In this document: positions 12,416-22,645 of the stretch, piece by piece | Layout: every line of letters begins with the position of its first letter | Position numbering within the stretch: position 1 is the stretch's first letter | NCBI GenBank assembly: GCA_003956705.1 | Contig: QZCP01000055.1 | Location: 1-64,000, forward strand | Length of the DNA stretch: 64,000 nucleotides | Reading direction: 5' to 3' | DNA from: Brevipalpus yothersi | Taxonomy: Eukaryota > Arthropoda > Arachnida > Trombidiformes > Tenuipalpidae | Position numbers and translations under genes: made by a program | The notes under the pieces: model-generated | Database searches by the model: none | What the model was told of the DNA's origin: nothing | What the model saw: only the letters and a program-made list of their open reading frames with translations

Positions 12416-12828
12416 TAAGAGCGTCTATCACATCATGAACAATAGCAGTCTCAGCAATCAATAGAGGCAAACGAACAATAGAATAGGTTAGGATGATTTT
12501 CAATCTGGATAGAAATTGTTTGTATCATCGTCATTACATCGTCCGCATCACCGCCCACTCCACCATGGCCCCTAGATCAATGGAAGTAAACATCAATAGA
12601 TGGGAAATAAATTGGAGAGTACCTATACAGTTTTCCCACTCTCACTTTTTTCTCGATTTTGTATCATTGGGTGAATTTTGTCCATAACAATTCCGCCCGC
12701 ATGTGGACTCTCACCACAAATGTGGGTCTTAGCGACAGCAACCGTGACAATCATTCCTTGATCAATTTATGAGAAGTTAAAGGCGTCTCTATTCGGGTCA
12801 ATTGTTCAAATTAAATGATCAGTTGGCA

Positions 12829-13363
12829 TCATCCCAATGGGACTTCGTCCCCTAATCCACAAGCGATGATTGGAACCCCACAAACCCTCAGAGCGATCCT
12901 CCCAGTATTCACCTTTTGTGAAGTCAAATTTGCTTCAGCGACCTTGATGCTAAAGCAAATATTTTGACATTTTTCATCAAACCCTGAGGAGTCCTCTCCT
13001 ATGGACAGCAATCTTCCGAGATCGTCGATCAACGGTGTATTCTATCCACAATATTTTCCAGTGACTACTCTGAAGAAACGTTTAATCAGTACTAAGAGGT
13101 GACTTGTTCAATATTTCACAAGGCACCCACCACTCTCCATTATCACAAGCATCAATTCCTCTATCAATCTGAGTACAACCCTTCTGATAGATGCTGGAGA
13201 ATAAGATCAATGAACGAGACCTCGGTTGGGAGTCTCCAAACTTGCTCCAAGTATCCTTCCAGAGTAACCATCTTCCAGGGATTTTGTTGGAGGGTATGCT
13301 GTCTCTTTTTTCCCTATTTCTTCCTCCTGACAGTTCAGCAATCTCCTCGACCACCTCTTCCAA
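12829..13363 (-). pseudogene. Decayed minus-strand coding frames in array unit 3
   Basis: Minus-strand open stretches at 13363-13082 and 13032-12829 share peptides with other units. One block contains IPGRW...KDTWS then YQKGCTQ and CDNGEWWVPC; the other contains CQNICFSIKVAEANLTSQ then GRIALRVCG. The second block aligns to 15420-15205 (RECQGIRHNINVADAKLTSQ, GRIALGVCG). Cysteines are retained between copies although frames are broken by stops and shifts, which suggests remnants of a cysteine-containing protein gene. The family is not recognised. Confidence 0.35.
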
Positions 13364-14650
13364 TTCTAGTACTCATTGTTATGTGTGGAATTGAAAGAGC
13401 CCCCAATATATGAGGAGATAAGTTTTAAGGGTTCCATTTTTGAGAACCACTTCTCAAGCCTCACTGGAAAAATCAAAACATCTGTTGGTGGGAAGGGGAC
13501 AATCAAAGGGTGTATTAACTCGGACTGATGGAATGTCTATTTTTTAATTCTAAAATGTTGAAGTTAGTCCAGCTTATGTCCAATACAACAGCCCAAGATT
13601 TATCATCCCATCATGATAAAGAAAATATATATAATCAAACATTACTAGATGTTAACGAATTTTGAGCATGAATATGAAATTCTTTCGTAGAAATACAATT
13701 TTTACTCTCTCTTTTTTTTTTTACACATCAGCGTCACCTCACTCTGGTCGATGGACTGCAACTCACAAATTCCAACGGACCATCGGTCAGCAAGAATTCT
13801 CATCAACGAATGTCTACGTAATAACTTTGTTCTTTTTCCAACAGTGTTTGGAGACATCAGTTTTTTGACATAAATTCACTGGATAAGTTGCTATTGTATG
13901 ATGAAAATTATTGAGCTCAATCGGATCACATTCACCTGGAGACCACTGTGTTTTAGACAAGTTCTCCAGAATTGACGATGAGGCGACATATCCTCATCAA
14001 CCCTCCGATCATCGAGCAACCTGATGCAAATGCTTCGTTTCGGCCCATTCAATTCCACTTTGAAATGGTTATTCAATTTCCAATCAGTCTGGTAAGTTAA
14101 TCTTTGTTCACCCTTCTTTCCCCATGAAATTGTCCTCTTATATTTGTAATGCTATGTATTTTCTGATGTTTTCTTGTTTGAATTAGATCCATTCAGTCAA
14201 CACCACTCATTAGTCTTGCACTCTATCCCTCCTCTTCTCTTTTTTTTTACTCATCTCCCAATCATTTTCCCACCGAATATCTGTGATGGATTGAATTCAC
14301 AATAATGATAATGACAGCAAACATCAATCCCCATCATCCTCCACCGACTCTGTACGCTCCCTCTCCACAAGCACAAAATTCATGACGCTTCTTGTCAATA
14401 TTGCGTCTCTCTCCGCTCCAAATGGACCCACAAGACCGCAATCGAATAACGATATTAGATAAGACCTATTACAACGATTTTATGAAGTCCTATACCCATT
14501 TGATGTCGGAGCAAAAACTTTCCATCTCTTTTTACAACTGTCATCACTTCCAAACTTCTAATTCGAGCTTAAAACCTCAAACGGGGGCATCTACCTCGAT
14601 CACATCCATATATTTTATTCACTTTTCTTCTTTTCTCTTTTTTTTTCAGG

Positions 14651-14794
14651 ATGCAAGAGCCAAGCACCAGTACCCGTGGCATATTTCTAATTCTAGATCT
14701 CTATGTGAGCGAATTTATGGAGAAAATTGTTTTATTAGAGCTGTTGAACAATTCACTTATTCCGAGTATTCCTCTTTACACTCATCACTTCTAA
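14651..14794 (+). CDS. Small ORF conserved in array units (unit 4 copy)
   Basis: 47-codon frame with the same MQEPSTSTRG start and LYTHHF end as in unit 3, with a few amino-acid changes (GIFLILDLY against GTFRSLDLY). Confidence 0.25.
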   Translation: MQEPSTSTRGIFLILDLYVSEFMEKIVLLELLNNSLIPSIPLYTHHF

Positions 14795-15204
14795 CAAGAG
14801 CGTCTATCACATCACACACAACAGCAGCCCCAGCAATCAATAGAGGCAAACAAACGACAGAATAAGTTAGGATGATTTTCAATCTGGACAGAAATTGTTC
14901 GTATCATCCTTACTATATCGTTCGCAACACCGCCCACTCCACCATGGCCACTAGAGCAATGGAAGCCAACATCAGTAGATATGAAATACTTTGGAGAGTA
15001 CCCATACAGAATCCCCTCTCTCTCTTTTCCTCGATTTTGTATCATCGAGTCGACCTTTCCACAACAATTCCGTTTCTACTTGGGTCTTCATCACAAATGT
15101 GGGTCCTAGCGACAGGAGCCAGAAAACCAGTCTCTGATCAGTTTATGAACGGTCGGAGGCCCTTCTGTTCGGGTCGATCGTCAAAATCAAATGATCAGCT
15201 GGGA

Positions 15205-15420
15205 TCACTTCAATCGGAGTCCGTCCTCAATGCACAAATGATTGTTGAAATTTCCACAAACCCCCAGAGCTATCCGTCCCGCATTTATCTGCTGTGAGGT
15301 CAACTTTGCATCAGCGACATTGATGTTGTGGCGAATACCCTGACATTCTCTAACAGACCTGAGGAATCCCTCCTCACGAGCAACAGGCTCCCGAGACCAC
15401 TTATCAACAGTGCATTTCAC
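15205..15420 (-). pseudogene. Decayed minus-strand coding frame in array unit 4
   Basis: Open frame of 71 codons containing RECQGIRHNINVADAKLTSQ and GRIALGVCG, the best preserved version of the peptide also seen at 13032-12829. An intron-like CTACAG precedes it on the minus strand near 15431. Unrecognised family. Confidence 0.3.
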
Positions 15421-16049
15421 CCCATGACCTGTAGATCACATTAGCAATCACTTATTCATCCTCATCATCATCATTTTTTTTGAATATAAGAAATCCTATT
15501 ATATATTTATTATTATATATATATTTTATCTTGCAGGATAGGCAATTCAATCATGAATGCTGGTGAGAACAAATTTTCCAGAGTTCACAATTCATCATCG
15601 TCAATTCCACTGAGGAGGATGCCTCATCCGGGCCAGATAGTTAAATTGTTCAAACTTTACAGGACATTCATCACTCTTCCGGTTACGAGCGACAATCCCT
15701 CCACCAGCCTAAGTACACCCTTCTGACAAATATTGTGAGCTAAAGTAATCAGTGAGAATTCGCCTGATAGTTTCCAAATATATTCTGAAAATACCCCAGG
15801 GCACACCACTTCCCAGGGATGTCGGCGAAAGATGTATTGCCTATTCTTCCGGGCAATTCAGCAATCGCATCAATCGATCTCCCCACTTCCGAGACCCATC
15901 TTTATCAGTGGGATGGAACGAGCACCCAATACCTGAAGCAATATTTTCTGCGGGCTCCATTCATTGAAAACCACTTCTCAATCCTCACGGGAAAATCCAA
16001 ATCATCCCATTGGTGGGAAAGAAGCAATCAGAAGTAGCCTAACCCAGAA

Positions 16050-16640
16050 TATTGTACTGGAAGATTATTTTTCATTCAACATAAATCATCCAGGTCAGCC
16101 CAGCTGATATTCAATATAACACCCCGAAGCAAATAGTCATATTATGAAATACAAAATATTCCAGCAAACATCCATGAGTATTAATGAATCTCAAGTGTAA
16201 TTGTAAGAATCTTTCATGGAAACATAATGCAATAATTTCCCTCCTTCTTTTTTTTTACATAGATATCAGCATCACATCGCTCCAGTCGACCGGCTGTACA
16301 TCACACATTTAATCGGAAACGTTACTCAGTAAGAACTCGACATGAACGAATATTCTTGTATCAAATGTGGTTCTTCTCAAGCGGCTTCTGGAGAATTCAT
16401 TCTCCAGACACACTCTCATTATAATGGTTGCCGTTACATGGTGAAGATCACCAGGCTAGATTAGATCATCTTCGATTGGGAATTACTGTGTTCAAGGCAC
16501 CGATTTTAGAGGCATTAGTGAGTTAATACATTTCCACCATCCATCCGATAATCGAGCGACCCCCACTCCCCTAAGATTGAGAGGACTCCTTACGTCGAGC
16601 AATATTAATTTCAAGTCAGTAAGCATCACCATTCTAATTG
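16050..16640 (+). repeat. Array unit 5, decayed partial copy
   Basis: Matches the first quarter of the complete units at low identity: CAGGTCAGCCCAGCTGATAT, the TTTTTTTTACATAG...CAGCATCAC block near 16250, and TCAGTAAGCAT near 16617 in the place of the conserved GTAAGTTAA. It marks the right-hand edge of the array. Confidence 0.5.
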
Positions 16641-17200
16641 CGGTATTTCAATAACAGTTTGCAAAAAAGAACAATTTCTCCCATCACTAAATTCATTAGG
16701 AGTCAAGGAAGAAATAGGATGATTGCTTGCTTTTTTTTTTCCAGACAATGATAAGTGGACATCCTTTGTACTAAGTCAGAACAAGGGTCTTTTTTTTTCA
16801 TGCCTTTGATTGTTAATTCGTCGATAGTTTTATTAAAACCCCCGGTTTTGAAGCCATTAATTAAAATTAATCCTCAGTTACTTCCTAGGATCATTCTTTT
16901 AATGCAATCATCCATTTTGATGATCGTCAAATATTAATCTTAACTTTTTCTATTATGGAGAAAGATATATATTGTATGTTTCTTCTTTTTTTTTTTTTGG
17001 AGTGTTCCCGCAAGGAGGCAAGGGAGCGTCAAACTCTGCGGATAAAAGTTTTCAGATTTACTATCACTCTCTTTGAAGTTGGTCAAACGTTCGTGTTGTT
17101 CCCTAGTTATCATTGATACTCTTCTTTTTTCTCTCTTTTCTCTTCTTCTCTCCCCCTTTTTTTTTTTGACAAAGTGTTGATTATTCCTTCTATTTTTATC
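16641..17200. other. Spacer with poly-T tracts
   Basis: No gene. Several poly-T runs precede the plus-strand C2HC gene. A lysine-rich minus frame here is a reverse reading of those tracts. Confidence 0.5.
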
Positions 17201-17989
17201 ATGCCTTTTCATGTCCAGCCATCCGAGTACAATTTTAAATGGAGAGACTATTTTGTTCATTCCGATAATCGCTATTTATCCTTCGATCAGCAGGCAAGGC
17301 GACGATATGATCGAATTGTGAAACAGGCAGATCTTATGATATGTGGCTCGAAGTTCCTACGGTCTCCTAGTGCACTAATTTCTATGATCAATGAATGTTT
17401 TTCTCAACATGATGAAGTGTACTTGTTAGGATACAGGCACAAGTTGGTGTTACTCACTCCCAACCTACTGATGAAGGAAAATCCTGTACATGATGAACTC
17501 ACATGCAAATTGTGCCAGAATCCATTTAATCGTTCACCCTTTTGGATTGAGCATGTTCGAAATAATCAATGTTTGGCCACTGATCCGTGTGTTATTTTCC
17601 CTGAGATGTTAGAACTTCCCGTGAGCAATCGTACTCATGGCAATCGTGTGGAGGCTCATCGCTCGTATGAGCGCGCTAGGGCTATGCAGTTTCGGCTTCA
17701 ACAATTGACTTCAAACAGTCCTGCTGTTGCTACTACTTCTGCTCCTATTACTAGTTTTGGTCAGTTGGCACCCACTGGATTGTTTAGAGCTCATCTCGTT
17801 GGAAGTTCATCATCTGTTGTACGTAACGTTGAAGACTCTTTGATTTGGAATACTGGACCCTCTACCTCAACAGGTATATTAAGACCCGCTACACTATCGC
17901 TCCCTTCAGCTCGGGAACGGTCTCCCATCAGTCCATCCCAAGAAAGCACATCATCTGAGAAGTCTTTGAAGATCAAATGTGAGGATTAA
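17201..17989 (+). CDS. C2HC-finger protein, single domain
   Basis: Single-exon frame of 262 residues from the ATG at 17201 (the frame is also open upstream, but only with non-ATG starts). After an N-terminal helical region and a YLLGYRHKLVLLTP strand comes CKLCQNPF...H-x5-C at about residues 109-130, spacing CxxC-x12-H-x5-C, the same as in the small ORFs at 21540-24336. The C-terminal half is Ser/Thr/Pro-rich low complexity, not seen in the other members. It may be a host gene derived from, or ancestral to, the retroelement leader ORF. Molecular function unknown; a zinc-binding finger is inferred. Confidence 0.6.
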   Translation: MPFHVQPSEYNFKWRDYFVHSDNRYLSFDQQARRRYDRIVKQADLMICGSKFLRSPSALISMINECFSQHDEVYLLGYRHKLVLLTPNLLMKENPVHDELTCKLCQNPFNRSPFWIEHVRNNQCLATDPCVIFPEMLELPVSNRTHGNRVEAHRSYERARAMQFRLQQLTSNSPAVATTSAPITSFGQLAPTGLFRAHLVGSSSSVVRNVEDSLIWNTGPSTSTGILRPATLSLPSARERSPISPSQESTSSEKSLKIKCED

Positions 17990-18199
17990 TATGCACTATC
18001 CTTCTGATTCATTGTAATTGAAAGATTTTCCCAAGAGGGTTTTTTTTTCCCTGAATTTCTCACGTCTTGCACTGATATACTTTCAGGTTTTTTTTTTTGA
18101 AAAATGTTATCATATTCTTTTTATTTGATCCTACTTTTTCTCTTTTTTTTCCATATATATGTATATTATTATTATTTTCTTTTTATTATTCATTTATCA

Positions 18200-21100
18200 T
18201 CACTTTTTTCTGTATATTATACCATTGAGTCTTAAGCTTTTGACAATAAAAATCTTGACTTCTCGTAGATCAGTAACACTTTCGATTCTTTTTATCACCT
18301 TACTAGTAGTTTTAGGGCTTTCAATATCTCTGATAACACTTGGTTGTTGAATAGTATTTATGGCGCATCCTGAGAATATGTGTATAGCATTAAGATCATT
18401 CCCACATCTACATGTCTTTCTAGTTGTCCAAAGGTGCCACTTTCCTCTGACCACATCCAAATCTTCGAATATGGATTCATTATATCTCCAAATTTTCAAT
18501 TCATCCAGTAGATTTGGGTGCAAAATTTTTGTCAGAGGAACCTTTTTTGTCCATGAATCTATGAAGATGGGACAACCATCAGGAATAGTCTTCAACTTTG
18601 TCCCTTTGTTAACGAAAAACCAGCTAGCATTTATTCTTTGTAGGGTTAGCGTTAACAAGCTGTTTTTACTGAAGCTAGCGCTCATTAGCAGATTCCTGTT
18701 GATTTTCAACAAACAGTTACCCTGCCACTGGAAAGAATTTATAAAAGATGCTATACAAAAAGTAATAGCTTTTTTCCTCTTCTCACTAACTACATCAAAT
18801 AAAATTTTTTCTGAATTGTGGATGAAGCTTATTCTCACTCGGTCAACTGTACCTACATATGAAACTTCTATCACATGGTCAAATTCTAGACCGAATAGTG
18901 GGAATGTTTCAATTTCCAAAATTGTTGCATTAAAATTGATCAACTGTTTCTCCAGAATTTGGGTTTCTAATATATCTTCTTGTGAAAGATTTTCTCCCAA
19001 TTTTATCATAAAGTTATTTCTTCGAGCATCCTTGAAGGATTTTTCCAAGATCATCGCGGGTGTGTGTGTTGAGAGTATTTCTAATAGATCTTTGCCTCTA
19101 TTTGATGAATTTGCATTCGTAATTGTGAGCATTATTTTTTCACATCTTTTAGTTATTCTCTCAAAGTTTGGCGTGATTGGAAACACAAATGGAGCATGGT
19201 ATCTTAATACGGAGTTGCATGTAGACTCATAAATGTATGGAAGCGTTCTGATTGGGCAATCAATTAATGCCCTTGTCTTTCTCTTTAGCATGACATTCAT
19301 TTTCTCCAAGTGTTTGAGGGTTGTATTATCTTGATGTTTTTGAGAGCCCTGAGAGATCGATATTCCCAGAAATTTGATAAACTCATTCGTGTCCAATAAA
19401 TTGTTCATTTCTTTGTTGTTCGTTATGATAATGCTCTTACACTTTGATCTATTCAGACTTAGACCACTAGGTTTTAGAAGCTTTTCCACACCCTCAATAA
19501 TCGAGGTTGTGATATACTCTTGGAATTTTGTTGTCTTATCCAAACAATTGACCACTTTGAATGGCTGAGAAATGATCAAGATGTCATCTGCAAATTTTAG
19601 CGTGGTATATTTTGCTCTATTGTCACATTCGAAGATTACATCTCGAGTGGCTGAATTAAACAATAGAGGCGACGTAGCACTTCCTTGAAATGAACCTTTA
19701 GAATGGCTTTTGAAACGGAAATCATTGTTTAAATCACGTATCGCGCTGATTCTATTCTTTAAAAGAAACTCCAATAGACTCAGTATATTGGGATGAACTC
19801 CCTTATTCTTTAGCCCTTCCAGGGCAACGTTTATATCAAAGTTTTCGAATGCGTCTTTGATATCGAGTGTGCATATGATCAAGAATTGGGATGTTTTCCT
19901 CTGAATTTCCCACAGTTTCCTAGATAATCTCACCAGGATGTCTCTGGAGCCAGTCCCAGGTCTGAATGCATATTGATTTGGGAATATTAGGGCATCAGGA
20001 TTTCTTTTGATGATATTATAACAAATCATGTCCAGACATCTCAAGAATGGATGTGAGATGGCTATAGGCCTCACTCTTTTGCCATCTTCTTTCTCTATTA
20101 GTGTAATTTGACTTCGTATATAATTTGCCGGAAATTCTCCATTCATTATAATTTTCTCAAATAGCTGTCTTATCTGAGCATCATTTTCTAGGAAGTAGGA
20201 TAAGATACGCCCTGTCATATATGTGGCATACCGGCAGATTTTTTTCCTCATCATTTTACAAACTTTTTCCCATTCCCTTACAGACAGGGGAGGGATCAAA
20301 GCATTGGGGTCTGGATGGAAAGTTTCATTTTTCACATTGGTTATAATTAAAGGCTTAACAAACTGGCTGATAAATTCCTTCTTGGAATGTAATAAGAGAT
20401 TTTCATCTCTGTCTGCTCTATCGAATTTTAACTTGTTCCATCCTTTCCCCAATACTCTATCCGCGATTTCCCAATTGTTAGTCAATCTTGATCTTTCCTT
20501 AATGATTCTATTTCTTTTGGCTACTCTTATTACATTCTGAATTTGATCATTGCATACATCCAGTTTGTTTCCAAGGTCTATGAGTTGACGATATTTTGAG
20601 ATGTTTGTGATTTTGATCCTTTTTATCTTTCTTTTTAATCCAAGTCTCTCCTTACAGAGAGTTTGGAATTCGGAACTCCTCTTTTTTCCATCAATTTCAC
20701 ATTTGCTAGCAATATTTGTTATGTGCGCATCCAGGGTCCAAAAATTATCCAAGGTTGTTCCATTTTTAGATTCAAAGGGCTTGTTTTTTATCATATGCTT
20801 CATTTTGACGTAATTAAATCCAGGGGTCTTATTTCTTTTAGTTTTGAAATCTATGATTGATATTAACATTCTATGATCAGAATTGGAAATCGGAACGGTG
20901 TTAGATTTCATTATTTTTCTATTTTTAGAACAGAGAATGACGTCAACCCAGAATTTTTGTTTACACGGATGTAGAAGTGTCCAATTTTCTCGATTTGGTG
21001 TTGTACAATTTTTCAGGTTGAACTCGGAAATAATATTGATCAATTGTTCACTATTATCTCTTCCAGCATGAATACTCCATAGAGGGTGTTCTGTGTTAAA

Positions 21101-21499
21101 GTCACCCATTATGTACATATCGTGACCCTTGAAACAGTTATTCATGATATCCCGAAGTACCTCAAAAATTTTGTTATCTTCTTTGATCCATGGGCGCCAA
21201 TAAACTTCTATGACACCTATCTGCCTTCCATTTGTCTTATTGGCGATAGCAATAATATTTTGATCCGCAGGTTGAGCCACAATCCTCCACTGATCATTAG
21301 CAATTATTGCTACTTGATTATTGATGAAACATGTTAATGACGAGTCTACAGAGTTACAATCACCTCCTATTGAGGAAGGTATCTCACAAAATCCCGCACA
21401 AAATAGATCATTTTTTATTTCGGTGATTGAAGTCAGAGCATCGAAGAATGCAATCGGCGATCGACGAAGGTTAACATGGAATACGGGGAATTCCGACAT
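18200..21499 (-). CDS. Non-LTR retrotransposon ORF2 (APE endonuclease + reverse transcriptase)
   Basis: Unbroken 1099-codon frame from ATG 21499. Residues 1-220 form an apurinic-like endonuclease with FCEIPSS, MGDFNTEH (about 131-138) and SDHRML (207-212). The reverse transcriptase spans about 450-720: VRPIAISHPFLR, FRPGTGSRD, TLDIKDAFENFD, FQGSATSP and the catalytic LKFADDILI (634-642). The C-terminus has CRCG...H-x4-C (1030-1045), the usual terminal zinc motif of I/R1/Jockey-like elements. No RNase H domain is evident. Role: nicks target DNA and copies its RNA into the genome. Absence of stops or frameshifts suggests a recent, possibly competent copy. The clade cannot be fixed by eye; poly-T and ATT-rich sequence on the plus strand below 18200 may be the element's 3' tail. 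Confidence 0.9.
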   Translation of the reverse strand: MSEFPVFHVNLRRSPIAFFDALTSITEIKNDLFCAGFCEIPSSIGGDCNSVDSSLTCFINNQVAIIANDQWRIVAQPADQNIIAIANKTNGRQIGVIEVYWRPWIKEDNKIFEVLRDIMNNCFKGHDMYIMGDFNTEHPLWSIHAGRDNSEQLINIISEFNLKNCTTPNRENWTLLHPCKQKFWVDVILCSKNRKIMKSNTVPISNSDHRMLISIIDFKTKRNKTPGFNYVKMKHMIKNKPFESKNGTTLDNFWTLDAHITNIASKCEIDGKKRSSEFQTLCKERLGLKRKIKRIKITNISKYRQLIDLGNKLDVCNDQIQNVIRVAKRNRIIKERSRLTNNWEIADRVLGKGWNKLKFDRADRDENLLLHSKKEFISQFVKPLIITNVKNETFHPDPNALIPPLSVREWEKVCKMMRKKICRYATYMTGRILSYFLENDAQIRQLFEKIIMNGEFPANYIRSQITLIEKEDGKRVRPIAISHPFLRCLDMICYNIIKRNPDALIFPNQYAFRPGTGSRDILVRLSRKLWEIQRKTSQFLIICTLDIKDAFENFDINVALEGLKNKGVHPNILSLLEFLLKNRISAIRDLNNDFRFKSHSKGSFQGSATSPLLFNSATRDVIFECDNRAKYTTLKFADDILIISQPFKVVNCLDKTTKFQEYITTSIIEGVEKLLKPSGLSLNRSKCKSIIITNNKEMNNLLDTNEFIKFLGISISQGSQKHQDNTTLKHLEKMNVMLKRKTRALIDCPIRTLPYIYESTCNSVLRYHAPFVFPITPNFERITKRCEKIMLTITNANSSNRGKDLLEILSTHTPAMILEKSFKDARRNNFMIKLGENLSQEDILETQILEKQLINFNATILEIETFPLFGLEFDHVIEVSYVGTVDRVRISFIHNSEKILFDVVSEKRKKAITFCIASFINSFQWQGNCLLKINRNLLMSASFSKNSLLTLTLQRINASWFFVNKGTKLKTIPDGCPIFIDSWTKKVPLTKILHPNLLDELKIWRYNESIFEDLDVVRGKWHLWTTRKTCRCGNDLNAIHIFSGCAINTIQQPSVIRDIESPKTTSKVIKRIESVTDLREVKIFIVKSLRLNGIIYRKK

Positions 21500-21539
21500 T
21501 TATTCAGATACAACTACTCGGACGAGTCATTAGTATACA

Positions 21540-21989
21540 TTAAATATGATTTAGCATGAAGTCACTTTGTGTAATGAAATATGGATTGTTAATCTCATTA
21601 GTGTTTGCTTCATTTTCAAAAATTGTTATGATCAAACATTCCGCGAGAGCCAGGTGGTCGAAGAATAGTTCTTTTGAGTGAGAAAATGCACCACAGATAA
21701 TACATTCATACACAAATCGGTCCGAATTTTCTAGTCTGAATTCTTTCATTAAGAAATCTATTGGAATGAGCCAGATCCAGTTGATGAAGCCCAAGATCGT
21801 CCACTTTTTGTCCCTTATTTGTATTATATTGTCCCTGATGACACTTTCCATATTCATATTCGAAATGAAGTATGTTTCGAAGGACACTTTTTCAAGAATT
21901 TCGTAAATTCTGTCCACCTCAACACTATTAATAATATGATTTTGGAGGGTACAATAATAACGAAGTTGGACATCATTTATATGATCCAT
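21540..21989 (-). CDS. C2HC-finger leader ORF upstream of retrotransposon ORF2
   Basis: 149 residues from ATG 21989. A helical N-terminal half is followed by WIWLIPIDF and then CIICGAFS...H-x5-C (spacing CxxC-x12-H-x5-C). The stop TAA overlaps an ATG (TAATG at 21542-21538), which opens only a short frame; ORF2 starts 40 nt after the stop. Its place suggests an ORF1-like nucleic-acid binding protein, but it lacks the CCHC knuckles typical of many LINE ORF1 proteins and belongs to the same family as the ORFs at 22646-24336. Confidence 0.65.
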   Translation of the reverse strand: MDHINDVQLRYYCTLQNHIINSVEVDRIYEILEKVSFETYFISNMNMESVIRDNIIQIRDKKWTILGFINWIWLIPIDFLMKEFRLENSDRFVYECIICGAFSHSKELFFDHLALAECLIITIFENEANTNEINNPYFITQSDFMLNHI

Positions 21990-21999
21990 TTTCGAGCTG

Positions 22000-22645
22000 G
22001 GAATAATTGCAAATGAGGATCACAATCTATCTCATCTAGTTGGGCATGCATAATACTATTGATTTACCACTGTCAGCCATTCTCCTGCCAATTGTTTTAC
22101 TAGAATATTCATGTTACCTATTTCTTCAAAAAATATTCTTTTCTCATTTTAATCATAATTCATTCATCATTTTTTTTTTTTGCAAAAATGTGTGTGTTTA
22201 TTTTCTCCAAATTTTCCAAACAAATACATACACACACTCTTTTCTTTTATCTTGACGGATTTATCAAGTTTTTACAGTATTATTGTGTGAGCCTTAAAAG
22301 GGAATATTCTTCGATATTGTAATTTAAAAGTGACATAAATTCCTATCATGTTTTGATTGTAATATCAGATCTATTGTTTATTAATTTTTAATTTAATCCA
22401 TGTCATATGTAATTTGTACCTCCTAGATCTTCAATGATTCGTTGTGGTTGAATTTTCAAGGAGTTATAATATAAAAATACTCAGACTATAACTTGCGATT
22501 ATCTTGCAGAGTTTTTGCATTTTTTTTTTTGCATACATCTCTATCCTTCTAAAGCTTATTCGAAATATTTTATTCCTCTTGTATTATTTTCCATATTATT
22601 TGTGGAATCAAATTAACATACACACACACACACACACATTTTTTT
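22000..22645. other. Spacer between the small-ORF run and the retroelement leader ORF
   Basis: No coding frame. Contains a poly-A/T stretch near 22170, a (CA)n run at about 22617-22638 and poly-T runs. It may be the 3' UTR of the upstream ORF run or a 5' UTR of the LINE. Confidence 0.5.

Larger units (their letters stand above)
11154..13529 (+). repeat. Array unit 3, complete
   Basis: Complete 2376-nt unit, direct repeat of unit 2. The central block is almost identical to unit 2, while both flanks show many scattered differences. Confidence 0.8.
13530..16049 (+). repeat. Array unit 4, complete but diverging at its 3' part
   Basis: Follows units 2 and 3 up to about 15350, then diverges. An AT-rich insertion-like stretch lies near 15470-15540 (runs of TATATA). 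The last part (15660-16049) aligns only loosely with the end of the other units. Confidence 0.7.
7540..16640 (+). repeat. Direct tandem array, period about 2.37 kb
   Basis: Landmark strings recur in fixed order. The block beginning ATGGAATGGCTATTTT is at about 8157, 8782, 11154 and 13530, with a strongly diverged version near 16050. The block ATTGCGTCTCTCTCCGCT recurs near 9650, 12020 and 14400. Spacings between complete units are about 2372 and 2376 nt. There are three complete units (8782-11153, 11154-13529, 13530-16049), one internally deleted unit and decayed partial units at both ends. Every unit is in the same orientation. Each carries several intron-like signals on the plus strand (TTTTTTACACATTAG, CTGGTAAGTTAA, TTTTTTTTCAG) and broken reading frames on both strands. 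No similarity to a known satellite or transposon family is recognised. Confidence 0.85.
18200..21989 (-). mobile_element. Non-LTR (LINE-type) retrotransposon, leader ORF plus ORF2
   Basis: Minimum extent covering a 149-codon leader ORF and ORF2, 40 nt apart on the same strand. The true ends are not determined; target-site duplications were not found by eye. The four further small ORFs at 22646-24336 could also belong to the element. Confidence 0.7.

Noticed and set aside
8287..15297. Intact plus-strand ISXO2-type transposase in the array units
   Set aside because: A short stretch (AIEVDISIWEIDW) recalled the motif opening, but no catalytic residues or continuous frame follow in any unit.
18360..21337. 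Plus-strand open frames within the LINE
   Set aside because: They are reverse-strand shadows of ORF2; the minus frame has all enzyme motifs and is unbroken.
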